NCBI GenBank assembly: GCA_003132305.1 | Contig: PKXJ01000031.1 | Location: forward strand, 34,353-79,373 | Reading direction: 5' to 3' | DNA: 45,021 nt | DNA from: Acidimicrobiaceae bacterium | Lineage (GTDB): Bacteria; Actinomycetota; Acidimicrobiia; Acidimicrobiales; RAAP-2 | In this document: positions 31,874-39,971 of the stretch, one piece after another | How the letters are laid out: the number at the start of each line of letters is the position of its first letter | Numbering within the stretch: position 1 is the first letter of the stretch | Notes under the pieces: model-generated | Seen by the model: only the letters and a program-made list of their open reading frames with translations | Databases searched by the model: none | What the model was told of the DNA's origin: nothing | Made by a program: the position numbers and the translations under genes

Positions 31874-32934
31874 CAACCCGGCCCTCCGGGCAGTTGTGCG
31901 TAGTACCACCGGGCCTGCAGACCCCATCCTCGCTCCAGGCGCAGTCCCGCGTCATGAGCGTGACGCCACACGAGAGCGCTTCGCTGTTGTACTTCGTCGA
32001 GGGACTCGCCGCGAACTATCACGAAGACCGCGAGGCGCAGCAACGACCGACCGCTCGCCACGAGCGCTTCGCGCTGTGAGAGACGCTCGAAGTTCCGGGA
32101 CGAACGGGCCGTTCGTCGAAAGCCCGCGGCCCTCGAGGTCGCGTCGTCACTGCCCAAGCGGTGCACGGCTCTCGCGGCGAGGCGTTGGGCCTTCGCGCCC
32201 GCTACGACGTCAACGTGAAGGGCCAGGTCGAGCGGCGTGGTCGAACGCAGAAGTTGTTCCAAGAGACCACGCGCGGGAGGAACCGAGGAGAAGTCTCGCA
32301 CGCGATAGATCCGCGCGAGTTGCTGCGTCGTTCGAAGGTAGGTGAATCGTTCGAGGACCCGAAGTGACGTGTAGTGCGTCACGCCAATCACCTCGAGCGC
32401 GAGGCTGTTGTTCAAGATCCAGCCGTCGGGTGCGGGTACGTCCACGGGGAGTGTCAACAACGTGGCCACGTCGTCGCCCGTCGTCACGACGTGCTGGGAA
32501 AAGTGTTGTCCGGCACGGGCCGCGCTACTGGCGTCGGCAAGCGCCGCGAGCGCTTCGGTGATGGTCACGTCGCGTCCCGACAGATCGAGTCGTCCGCGGT
32601 GGATCAGCTTGTGCCCTCGAAAGGCCACTTCGCCAACAGCCCAGAGAACAACGTCGTCACCAAACTCTCGAACGCTGAGCTCGTGCCAGTGCGAACGAAA
32701 GAGAAATCGAAGCGCGACGACGCACTGCTCGCTCAGGGTGAGTCCGTCGGAGCACGGCACGGCACCGACCACCAGCGCGAGGCCCGCGATGATTTCCACG
32801 AGCGGCGCGCGCGGACTCATCACCCAATCACTCGCTAGTCCCACGCCCACGATCACGAGGACCGCTTGATGACGACGAATTCCGATCCAGCGAGCGTCGG
32901 CGTCCGACTCACCGAGACGCAGGTTCTCACTCAT
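31870..32934 (-). CDS. PrgI/SCO6880-like membrane protein with VirB4 N-terminal-like region
   Basis: 354 residues from ATG 32934. After a short cytosolic N-terminus come two hydrophobic helices (QAVLVIVGVGLASDWVM and LVEIIAGLALVVGAVP), the arrangement of PrgI/SCO6880 proteins in actinobacterial conjugation operons. The C-terminal half (about 190-354: TTPLDLALHVDVVAGAKAQR, AAGFRRTARSSR, SLLRLAVFVIVRG and GWGLQARWYYAQLPGG) resembles the N-terminal domain of VirB4-type ATPases. The start overlaps the upstream gene by 8 bases (ATGAGTGA) and the stop overlaps the ATPase gene by 4. Family names are from memory; the split-VirB4 reading is inference. Confidence 0.65.
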   Translation of the reverse strand: MSENLRLGESDADARWIGIRRHQAVLVIVGVGLASDWVMSPRAPLVEIIAGLALVVGAVPCSDGLTLSEQCVVALRFLFRSHWHELSVREFGDDVVLWAVGEVAFRGHKLIHRGRLDLSGRDVTITEALAALADASSAARAGQHFSQHVVTTGDDVATLLTLPVDVPAPDGWILNNSLALEVIGVTHYTSLRVLERFTYLRTTQQLARIYRVRDFSSVPPARGLLEQLLRSTTPLDLALHVDVVAGAKAQRLAARAVHRLGSDDATSRAAGFRRTARSSRNFERLSQREALVASGRSLLRLAVFVIVRGESLDEVQQRSALVWRHAHDAGLRLERGWGLQARWYYAQLPGGPGW

Positions 32935-34036
32935 CGAAGTGCCACCCGACGACGGGACCTCCTTCGTCACGTCGATACGCCACGTGACCGCCGCGCAGGC
33001 GAGGCGTGCCGATTGGTGGTGGTGGCCGCTCACCGTCGAACGAGGGCATCGGCGTCTCCGGCGTGCCCGGCCACGTCTCTAGGCCGAGGTCCTCCGCGCG
33101 CTCGGGCGGACCGGGCACGGGAACCTGCGGCGCCAACGAGCGAACGACGGTTGCGACGGGTGACGAAGGCGCGTTCGTCACCGCGCGCGTCGCGCGCGAG
33201 CGTAGACCCTCGAGATTGTGCAGAGCCGACTGCTCTATGAAGGGAATCACTCGAAGCAACAGGAACGGCGTGCCCGTCGCGAGGAGCAACGTCACCGCGC
33301 CGGTGATGACCTCAGTCGCCGAGGAACCTTGCAGCTCACCTAACCCGAGAACCAGGGCGACCACGATGATGAACTTGCTCGCCGCCACGGCGAGAAACGT
33401 TTCGCAGAGACGCCAACTGAGTCGCCGCATCGAGGGAAACGTCGACAACGGCACCACAATGGGGACGAGAACGAGCAGGAGCGTCAGGACTACCGTGCGC
33501 ACGATGAGTTCGCACCACAAGAGCATCGCGCCAATCACCACCAGAGAAGCGAGCAAGAAGACCCCGAAGCCGGGCGTCGAGGGGGTGAGGCCGGTGAGCG
33601 CCTTGGCGAGCGACGCTTCGTGTTGGGCCACCGAACTCGCCGCCGTCGCGGACATCTGATTGACTGCCTGGAGCACCAGTGACGCGAGGGGCCGGGCCAG
33701 CGCGATGCCCGCCACGCAGGCCGGCGCCACGCCCAAATAGACCCGCCAGAGCATCGAGGCTTCGCCGTGACGCAGCGCCTGCAACGTTGTGACCAAGAGA
33801 CCAATCATCATGAGCACGGGCGCCAACACGAGCAACGTCGTGAACTCCGCCTTGGCGCCACTAAGAACGGTCGAAGGTTCGCTCGCCGTCATCAACACTT
33901 TTCCAACGGCACCGAGTAACCACTGCACGCTCGCGACGATCCAGCTCGTCAGAGCGTTGAAGAGATCGTTAGTCGTTGACCTTGCAACCGAGGTGACGCA
34001 CGACGCGGGCGAGACAATGCAACGAAGGACGCTCAT
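32927..34036 (-). CDS. TrbL/VirB6-like polytopic membrane protein
   Basis: 369 residues; starts with ATGA overlapping the upstream stop. Six or so hydrophobic helices: SWIVASVQWLLGAVGKVLM, FTTLLVLAPVLMMIGLLVTT, YLGVAPACVAGIALARPLAS, FGVFLLASLVVIGAMLLW then VVLTLLLVLVPIVVPLS, and KFIIVVALVLGLGEL, AVTLLLATGTPFLLL. A Pro-rich cytosolic tail of about 90 residues (VPVPGPPERAEDLG, RPPPPIGTPRLRGG) follows. The helix layout and the FxxMRRLSWRL motif resemble TrbL/VirB6 inner-membrane channel components; sequence identity is too low for certainty. Position between the pilin-like and PrgI-like genes supports this. Confidence 0.7.
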   Translation of the reverse strand: MSVLRCIVSPASCVTSVARSTTNDLFNALTSWIVASVQWLLGAVGKVLMTASEPSTVLSGAKAEFTTLLVLAPVLMMIGLLVTTLQALRHGEASMLWRVYLGVAPACVAGIALARPLASLVLQAVNQMSATAASSVAQHEASLAKALTGLTPSTPGFGVFLLASLVVIGAMLLWCELIVRTVVLTLLLVLVPIVVPLSTFPSMRRLSWRLCETFLAVAASKFIIVVALVLGLGELQGSSATEVITGAVTLLLATGTPFLLLRVIPFIEQSALHNLEGLRSRATRAVTNAPSSPVATVVRSLAPQVPVPGPPERAEDLGLETWPGTPETPMPSFDGERPPPPIGTPRLRGGHVAYRRDEGGPVVGWHFDE

Positions 34037-34320
34037 CCGTGAACACGTAGTCCCGCGTTGAAGAAGAAGTTGATGAGACTAGGCGCCGCACCGATGAGTA
34101 TCGCCGCCGCGAGCGACGTCAGTACCGCGCGACGACCCTGCGAGGACTGATGCATGTTTTGCGTGTGACTTCCCACCGCCCACAACGCCGCACCCAGTAG
34201 GAGGGCCACGAGCGCGCCAATCAGCGCCCACGAGGCGATTCCGTCAGCAATCGACTGCAGCGCGGCACTTCCCGGAAGGTCCGAAGTAGAAGGGCTCAGG
34301 CTCACATTGGCGAAGAACAT
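34033..34320 (-). CDS. small two-helix T4SS membrane protein (VirB2/DUF6112-like)
   Basis: 95 residues from ATG 34320; an upstream in-frame start at 34416 would overlap senX3. Helix 1 is ASWALIGALVALLLGAALWA and helix 2 AVLTSLAAAILIGAAPSLIN, separated by a basic loop (GSHTQNMHQSSQGRR). The HTQN..QSS.GRR then IGAAP.LINFFF pattern is one I associate with DUF6112 proteins at the head of actinobacterial conjugation operons, thought to resemble VirB2/TrbC pilins. First gene of the module, 77 bases from the divergent senX3. Confidence 0.68.
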   Translation of the reverse strand: MFFANVSLSPSTSDLPGSAALQSIADGIASWALIGALVALLLGAALWAVGSHTQNMHQSSQGRRAVLTSLAAAILIGAAPSLINFFFNAGLRVHG

Positions 34321-34397
34321 GGTGGTCTCACTTTCGAAGAGGAGTCCCCAACGGTCGCTATCGCCACTCGCGTGAGCGCGTCTGCGAGACTGGTTAC
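34321..34397. promoter_or_regulatory. divergent promoter region, T4SS-like operon / senX3-regX3
   Basis: Seventy-seven bases separate the first T4SS-like gene (minus) from senX3 (plus), so both promoters and any RegX3 site must lie here. I do not see clear tandem direct repeats of the PhoB/RegX3 type by eye. Confidence 0.45.
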
Positions 34398-35696
34398 GTG
34401 CTCCTTGCCTCGACAAAAAACGTGATTTCGCTCTGGCCTCCCCTCGCCCTCTACGGCGCCGCCGCGGGCGTCTTAGTCATGGGCGTCGTGATGGGCATAC
34501 TCCTCTTTCGCCGCCGTGGACATCGCGCGATCGCCCAACGACTGACCGCGCTCGCCTCGCGACTCGCTGCCGAACCCCACAACGACGACGGCAAGGTCGA
34601 ATCCGCGTTGAGTTACCTCGAAGAGGTCACCGGCGCGGCCCACAACGCGGTCAGCGAATCGAGCGCGGAGTCCGTGCGACTGCGTCGGTCACTCGACACC
34701 TTGCCGCTCGGCCTCGTTCTCTGTGACGAGGCCGGTGGCGTCATCTTTCGTAACACCCAAGCCGAGAACTTGATGGCCAGTCGCTACGGCGACGCCATCG
34801 CGGCCCAGGCCGTCACCGACGTACTCGCCGAAGGTTGGGCGAGCGGCATGGCGGAGCGCTCGATCGACATCTACGGTCCCCCACGGCGCACCTTGACCAT
34901 TCGCGCCACCGTCATCGATGACGGACGCCGCTCGCTCGGCGTGCTCGCGGTCATCGAAGACGTTTCGGAACGTCGACGTCTCGAAGACATTCGGCGTGAC
35001 TTCATCGCGAACGTGAGCCACGAGTTGAAGACCCCCATGGGGGCACTCGGACTCTTGGCAGAGACGTTGCAGGTGGAGCGCGACCCCGCGGTTGCGCAGC
35101 GACTCGCCGAGCGCATCAACTCCGAGGCCTTTCGCGTCAATCGAATCATCGAAGATCTTCTCGATCTCTCGCGTATTGAAGGACAAGGCTCTCCTACCCG
35201 TGAACCCATCGCCGTCTCGCTGATCGTGGCCGACGCGATCGAGCGTATTCGCACCGCCGCCGAACAGCACGAGGTGAAAATCAATTTCGAAGAACCCGAG
35301 ACCAATCAGGTCGTCTTTGGGGATCGACGTCAACTCACTTCAGCTCTGCACGCGCTGTTGGAGAACGCGGTCGTCTACTCGCCTCGAGACGGCACGGTTG
35401 ACATCGCCATCCATCGGGTCGAAGCCTCGCTCAGTGACGAGGGCGCGAGCATCGGGCCCTGCGTGCACGTCGAGATCCGCGACCACGGCGTGGGCATACC
35501 CGCGAAGGACTTGGAGCGAATCTTCGAGCGCTTCTATCGCGTCGACCCGGGCCGAGCGCGCGAAACTGGAGGCACCGGGCTCGGGCTCAGTATCGTTCGA
35601 CACGTGGCACAAAATCACGGCGGCACGGTGCTCGTCGACTCACGAGAGGGCGAGGGTTCGACCTTTACTCTGGAACTCCCGCTCAACCAGCAATGA
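34398..35696 (+). CDS. senX3: sensor histidine kinase SenX3/PhoR type
   Basis: 432 residues with GTG start. One N-terminal membrane helix (ALYGAAAGVLVMGVVMGILLF) is followed by a PAS-like domain (RRSLDTLPLGLVLCDEAGGV onward). The dimerisation/phosphoacceptor box is FIANVSHELKTPMGALGLLA. The catalytic ATPase has an N box (ALLENAVVYSP), G1 (IRDHGVGIP), an F box (RIFERFYRVD) and G2 (GGTGLGLSIVRHVAQ). Single-helix membrane kinase plus PAS plus NVSHELKTPMGALGLLAE is the SenX3 pattern controlling the response to phosphate limitation. regX3 overlaps its stop by 4 bases. Phosphate-transport genes are not in the window. Confidence 0.88.
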   Translation: MLLASTKNVISLWPPLALYGAAAGVLVMGVVMGILLFRRRGHRAIAQRLTALASRLAAEPHNDDGKVESALSYLEEVTGAAHNAVSESSAESVRLRRSLDTLPLGLVLCDEAGGVIFRNTQAENLMASRYGDAIAAQAVTDVLAEGWASGMAERSIDIYGPPRRTLTIRATVIDDGRRSLGVLAVIEDVSERRRLEDIRRDFIANVSHELKTPMGALGLLAETLQVERDPAVAQRLAERINSEAFRVNRIIEDLLDLSRIEGQGSPTREPIAVSLIVADAIERIRTAAEQHEVKINFEEPETNQVVFGDRRQLTSALHALLENAVVYSPRDGTVDIAIHRVEASLSDEGASIGPCVHVEIRDHGVGIPAKDLERIFERFYRVDPGRARETGGTGLGLSIVRHVAQNHGGTVLVDSREGEGSTFTLELPLNQQ

Positions 35697-36412
35697 CGAA
35701 GAAACAGCCGAGCGAGCAGCGCGCCAGCGTCCTCATCGTTGAGGACGAAGAGTCCTTCATCGACGCACTCACCATTGGTCTTGATCGCGAAGGCTTCGAC
35801 GTGACAATCGCGCGTGACGGTCAACAGGCCCTGGCTATTTTCGCTAAGGCCACCTTCGACGTCGTGCTGCTCGATCTCATGTTGCCCAAAATGTCCGGAC
35901 TCGACGTCTGTCGGTCAATGCGCGCAACGAGCAACGTGCCGATCATCATCGTGAGCGCCAAGGGTGAAGAGGTCGACATGGTGTTGATGCTCGAAATGGG
36001 CGCCGACGACTACGTCACCAAGCCCTACCGGCTCCGTGAACTCGTCGCTCGTATTCGCGCCGTACTTCGTCGACGTCAGCGACCTGATCAAGTAGAAGTC
36101 GATGAGGAGATCTCCCTCGGCAACATTCGCATGGACATCGACGCGCGACGCTGTTTCGTGAACGGCGATGAGATCAAACTGCGCAAGAAGGAGTTCGCCC
36201 TCCTTCGCCTCCTGCTCGAGAATCCCGGACGCGTCCTCACCCGCGAAGTTCTCATCGATCGCGTGTGGGGCAGCGACTACGTCGGCGACACCAAGACGCT
36301 CGACGTGCACATCAAGCGCCTGCGCACGCTGATCGAGGACGAGCCTAAGAACCCCACCCACATCACGACCGTGCGTGGCGTGGGCTATCGCTTCGAGGTT
36401 ACGAAGGCCTAG
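35693..36412 (+). CDS. regX3: response regulator RegX3/PhoB type
   Basis: OmpR-family regulator of 239 residues. The receiver domain has the acidic pocket EDEES, phosphoacceptor Asp in VVLLDLMLPKMSG, and the Lys in YVTKPYRLRELVARI. The winged helix at the C-terminus shows RKKEFALLRLLLENPGRVLT, then VWGSDYVGDTKTLDVHIKRL and VRGVGYRFEV. ATGA overlap with senX3 makes this a coupled pair. The stop region overlaps the convergent serS by 14 bases. Confidence 0.9.
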   Translation: MTKKQPSEQRASVLIVEDEESFIDALTIGLDREGFDVTIARDGQQALAIFAKATFDVVLLDLMLPKMSGLDVCRSMRATSNVPIIIVSAKGEEVDMVLMLEMGADDYVTKPYRLRELVARIRAVLRRRQRPDQVEVDEEISLGNIRMDIDARRCFVNGDEIKLRKKEFALLRLLLENPGRVLTREVLIDRVWGSDYVGDTKTLDVHIKRLRTLIEDEPKNPTHITTVRGVGYRFEVTKA

Positions 36413-37706
36413 GTCGAATCGTCGTTTCGCCGCCCATGTAGGGAGCGAGGACGCCGGGTAGCGCCACCGATCCGTCGGCCTGACGGTAGGTCTCGACGAG
36501 CGCGGCCCAGATGCGAGCCCACGCGAGCGCCGAGCCATTCACGGTGTGGACCAGCGCCGTCGAACCGTCACTCCTTCGATAACGCACGTTGGCCCGCCGG
36601 GCCTGAAAGTCACGGAACCAACTGACGGAGGAGACCTCCAGCCACCGATCGACCCCGGGACTAAAGACTTCGAGGTCGATCGTGTACGCCGAGGCCGTAC
36701 CCAGGTCGCCGGTGCAGAGATTCAAGAGTCGATAGGTCAGGCCGAGCGCCTGCAGGAGTTCCTCGGCTCGACGCAAGATGTCGGCGTGGGCCTCGTCGGC
36801 CTGATCGGGCGTGCAGTACGCGAAGAGCTCGACCTTGTCGAACTCGTGCACGCGCAGTAGCCCCCTCGTGTCCCTACCGGCGGCGCCGGCCTCGCGGCGA
36901 AAGCACGCCGTTTGCGCCGTCAGGCGCACGGGCAACGACGCCTCGTCGAGTATCTCGCCTCGGTGCAACGAGGTCAGGGGTACTTCGCTCGTGGGTATTG
37001 CCCAGAGCCCGTCGCGCTCGATCAGGTACATGTCGTCGGCCGACTTGGGCAAGTGGCCGGTCGACATCATGGTCTCGGTCAGGGCGAAGCTCGGCGGGCG
37101 AATCTCTTCGTAGGCATCCGCGTGACGATCGAGCGCAAAGAAACCCAGCGCGCGCAACAGTCGTGACCCGGCGCCGCGATAGAGCGGGAACATCGATCCC
37201 GCGATCTTCGCGCCGGACTCCATGTCCAAGATTCCGAGTTCGGTGCCTATCTCCCAGTGGGGTACGCGTTGATAGTCGCGGTAGGTCGGGATCGGTGTTC
37301 CCTTATCCATGTCGACCCACCAACGACGTAGCTCCACGTTGTCGCTCTCATCGACACCGTCGGGAACTCTGGGGTCCGGAACGTTCGGCACCATCAGCAT
37401 GATGTCGCGCAGCTTCGTCGCGACCGCTTCGCTGGCCTCGCTCAAGAGACGTTCCTCGTCGCCGAGCGCCCGGCTCGCCGCGGCGATCGAGTCCGCGCCC
37501 GCGGCGTCGTTGTGGCGTCGGGCCTCTCCCACCTGACGAGAGAGTTCCTTCACCAGGGCCCGATGCCCTTCGGCCTCTTGGAGACGTCGACGATGCTCGA
37601 CGTCGAGTGCCAAAATCTCGTCCATTGTGTCCGACGAGACGCCCCGGCGGGCCAGGGCCGCCTTCACGGCGTCGGGTTCACGGCGTAGTTGGACGAGATC
37701 AATCAT
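36399..37706 (-). CDS. serS: seryl-tRNA synthetase
   Basis: Class II synthetase of 435 residues that charges tRNA-Ser. The N-terminal helical arm (about 30-100, HRALVKELSRQVGEARRHND) binds the long variable arm of tRNA-Ser, seen in both tRNA-Ser genes of this window. Motif 2 region FRREAGAAGRDTRGLLRVHE, the Ser-binding TSEVPLT and motif 3-like NGSALAWARIWAALVE are present. Length and motifs are standard. Converges on regX3 with a short overlap. Confidence 0.97.
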   Translation of the reverse strand: MIDLVQLRREPDAVKAALARRGVSSDTMDEILALDVEHRRRLQEAEGHRALVKELSRQVGEARRHNDAAGADSIAAASRALGDEERLLSEASEAVATKLRDIMLMVPNVPDPRVPDGVDESDNVELRRWWVDMDKGTPIPTYRDYQRVPHWEIGTELGILDMESGAKIAGSMFPLYRGAGSRLLRALGFFALDRHADAYEEIRPPSFALTETMMSTGHLPKSADDMYLIERDGLWAIPTSEVPLTSLHRGEILDEASLPVRLTAQTACFRREAGAAGRDTRGLLRVHEFDKVELFAYCTPDQADEAHADILRRAEELLQALGLTYRLLNLCTGDLGTASAYTIDLEVFSPGVDRWLEVSSVSWFRDFQARRANVRYRRSDGSTALVHTVNGSALAWARIWAALVETYRQADGSVALPGVLAPYMGGETTIRPRPS

Positions 37707-37765
37707 GGATGAAGCCTACATAGACGTCGTCAATGGGTTCTTGGAACCGTCTAGGTTCGTCAGGG

Positions 37766-38677
37766 ATGAGTTTCGCCGTCGACGTCAACCATCTCGAAGT
37801 TAACTTCGGGGACCTTCGTGCGGTCAACGACGTCACGCTCACCGTCAACTACGGCGAAGTCGTGGCCCTGTTAGGTCCCAACGGTGCGGGCAAGACGACA
37901 CTCGTCGAGACGTTGCTCGGCTTTCGTTCTCCCGACGCGGGCACGGTACGCCTGCACGGTCTAAACCCGACGCGCGATCACCGAGAGGTCGTCACGCGAA
38001 CCGGTGCGCTCCTCCAACGAGGCGGTGTGTGGGCGCCGATGTCGCCGCGTGACGTGCTGCGACTCACCGCGTCGTACTACGACGCACCGCGCGACGTCAG
38101 TGAACTGCTCGCGCTGCTCGACCTCGAACGGTGCGCGAAGACGCCCTGGCGACGGTTGAGTGGTGGCGAGCAGCAGCGTACGTTGCTCGCTCTGGCTCTC
38201 CTCGGGCGGCCGCGGGCCCTCGTGCTCGACGAACCAACGACGGCCGTCGACCCCGAAGGACGCCAGGTCATTCGCGAACTCATTACCTTGGAGCGAGACC
38301 GCGGGTGCGCTCTCTTTCTCACGACCCACGAGCTCAACGAAGCCGAGCGTCTCGCCTCTCGCCTCGTCATCATGCACCAAGGTCGTGTGCTCGCCCAGGG
38401 CACCCTCGACGAACTCGCGGGAACGCCCGAGATGATTGTCCAATCATCCGGTCCCGTGAATCCGTTGGCCCTCGGAGCCCTGTTGGGCTGCGAGGTGACA
38501 CTCGACAATCCCCTACAGCTTCGTTGTGCGGTAACGTCCACGCCCGAACGAATAGCCCTGATCTCGAACTATCTCGCCGGCCTCGGGCTTTCCATGGTGT
38601 CGCTTCGAACACGGGCGTCGCTCGAAGAGCGTTACCTCGAACTCATCAGCGAAGTACGAAGCGACGCGTCGTCGTGA
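37766..38677 (+). CDS. ABC transporter ATP-binding protein (ABC-2 export type)
   Basis: 303 residues from ATG 37766 (an in-frame ATG at 37733 would add 11). Walker A is GPNGAGKTT, Q-loop ALLQRGGVWAP, signature LSGGEQQRTLLALAL, Walker B ALVLDEPTTAVD and the H-loop TTHELNEAERL. A C-terminal extension of about 70 residues has the fold typical of CcmA/DrrA-type subunits. It forms an exporter with the membrane protein encoded next (GTGA overlap). The substrate is unknown; proximity to TlpA-like and cta genes hints at respiratory assembly, but drug or lipid export is equally possible. Confidence 0.88.
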   Translation: MSFAVDVNHLEVNFGDLRAVNDVTLTVNYGEVVALLGPNGAGKTTLVETLLGFRSPDAGTVRLHGLNPTRDHREVVTRTGALLQRGGVWAPMSPRDVLRLTASYYDAPRDVSELLALLDLERCAKTPWRRLSGGEQQRTLLALALLGRPRALVLDEPTTAVDPEGRQVIRELITLERDRGCALFLTTHELNEAERLASRLVIMHQGRVLAQGTLDELAGTPEMIVQSSGPVNPLALGALLGCEVTLDNPLQLRCAVTSTPERIALISNYLAGLGLSMVSLRTRASLEERYLELISEVRSDASS

Positions 38678-39405
38678 GAGCGTGGTGGGCCCAGACCCGT
38701 GCCGAAGTCTCGATGACGGTTCGTCGCGGTGAGACGCTCCTACTCACCATCGGCATCCCGGTGTTGCTCCTGCTCTTCTTCTCACTCACCCACGTCACCG
38801 CTTCCCCGGACCAGCATCGCGTGGACTTCATCGCGCCGGGCATCTTGGCGCTGTGCGTGCTCTCCACTTCACTCGTGGCTCTGTCGATCGCGACGGGCTT
38901 CGAACGCTCATCGGGCGTGTTACGACGTCTGCACGTGACGCCCCTCGGACAGCGCCGACTTATTGGCGCAAAGATCTCGGGCGTTCTCGTCACTGAAGCG
39001 ATTCAGGTCGTCGTTCTTTGCGCCGTGGCGCTGCTCTTGAAGTGGCGCCCCGACGGCGGATTCGTCGGCGCCCTAGACGTCGTACTCGCGTTGCTGCTCG
39101 GAACCGTCGGATTTGCGGGCATCGGCCTCGCGCTCGCGGGACGACTTCGTGCGGAAGTAAATCTTGCCGCGAGCAACGGCCTCTACCTGGTGCTGCTCTT
39201 GCTCTCGGGGATTGTGGTGCCCCTTTCGTCAATGCCGTCGGTCGTTCGAAAGATCGTGATCGCGCTACCCTCGGGCGCGATGGCCGAGGCGCTTCACCGC
39301 GTGCTGGGACAGGGTCTCACGCCCACACGGGCGGACTGGCTGTCGCTCGCCGCCTGGGCCATCGTCGCGCCACTGCTCGCGGCGCGGACGTTTCGCTTCG
39401 ACTAG
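38674..39405 (+). CDS. ABC-2 type transporter permease
   Basis: 243 residues from GTG 38674, overlapping the ATPase stop. Six hydrophobic segments include TLLLTIGIPVLLLLFFSLTH, APGILALCVLSTSLVALSIA, VLVTEAIQVVVLCAVALLL, VLALLLGTVGFAGIGLALAG and YLVLLLLSGIVVPLSSMP. The ERSSGVLRRLHVTPLGQRRL motif is that of the ABC-2 membrane family. It pairs with the ATPase in a two-gene exporter. The stop shares a CTAG with the convergent TlpA-like gene. Confidence 0.86.
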   Translation: MRAWWAQTRAEVSMTVRRGETLLLTIGIPVLLLLFFSLTHVTASPDQHRVDFIAPGILALCVLSTSLVALSIATGFERSSGVLRRLHVTPLGQRRLIGAKISGVLVTEAIQVVVLCAVALLLKWRPDGGFVGALDVVLALLLGTVGFAGIGLALAGRLRAEVNLAASNGLYLVLLLLSGIVVPLSSMPSVVRKIVIALPSGAMAEALHRVLGQGLTPTRADWLSLAAWAIVAPLLAARTFRFD

Positions 39406-39971
39406 GCCGACTTCAGTTTCACGATGCCGCCGGCCAGTTGCTTTTTTGGAATCGCGCCAATATAGACCTGGGTCACCACGCCCTTGGCGTTCACAAAGAC
39501 GCTTTCGGGCAAGGCGCCAAAACCGAAGATACCGGTCGTCACGTTGCCGTTGGGATCAGAAGCCACCGGAAAGGTGACGTCGTCTTTTTTTATCATGGAC
39601 TTTGCGGGCGATACTTTGTCGTCGGCGTCGACCGCGATGACCTCCACGGGACTCGGACTGTGTGTGCGAATGTAGGTGGCGATCTGGGGCATCTCGCTCT
39701 TACAAGGTCCGCAGTAACTCGCAAAGAAGATCAAGACACCAGCATGACCGGACTCCCACGGCGCTCTGACTTTCCCGCCGTTGAGCCCAGCGAGTGTAAA
39801 TCCCTTCACGTTCTTGCCCACCAACACGTTCGTGGGCGAGTTCGTCGCCCGTCCTCCGGTGAGAACCGAGACCACCGTAATCAGGACAATCGCCGCGACG
39901 ACGCCGACGGAAATCAACATCTTGCGAGACGGGCGCCTCGGGGGAGTCTCAATGGTTTCGGACAAGAACAT
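39402..39971 (-). CDS. TlpA/ResA-like thiol-disulfide oxidoreductase, membrane-anchored
   Basis: 189 residues from ATG 39971 (a TTG precedes it). An N-terminal helix (MLISVGVVAAIVLITVVSVL) anchors a periplasm-facing thioredoxin fold. The active site is FFASYCGPCKSEMPQ, the cis-Pro is in GALPESVFVNAKG, and the alkyl-hydroperoxide-reductase/TSA-like start is NVKGFTLAGLNGGK. TlpA/ResA proteins reduce thiols in cytochrome c or copper-site assembly. The start overlaps the ctaB 3' end by 23 bases, so it shares the ctaB transcript, consistent with oxidase assembly. The stop overlaps the ABC permease stop. Confidence 0.86.
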   Translation of the reverse strand: MFLSETIETPPRRPSRKMLISVGVVAAIVLITVVSVLTGGRATNSPTNVLVGKNVKGFTLAGLNGGKVRAPWESGHAGVLIFFASYCGPCKSEMPQIATYIRTHSPSPVEVIAVDADDKVSPAKSMIKKDDVTFPVASDPNGNVTTGIFGFGALPESVFVNAKGVVTQVYIGAIPKKQLAGGIVKLKSA

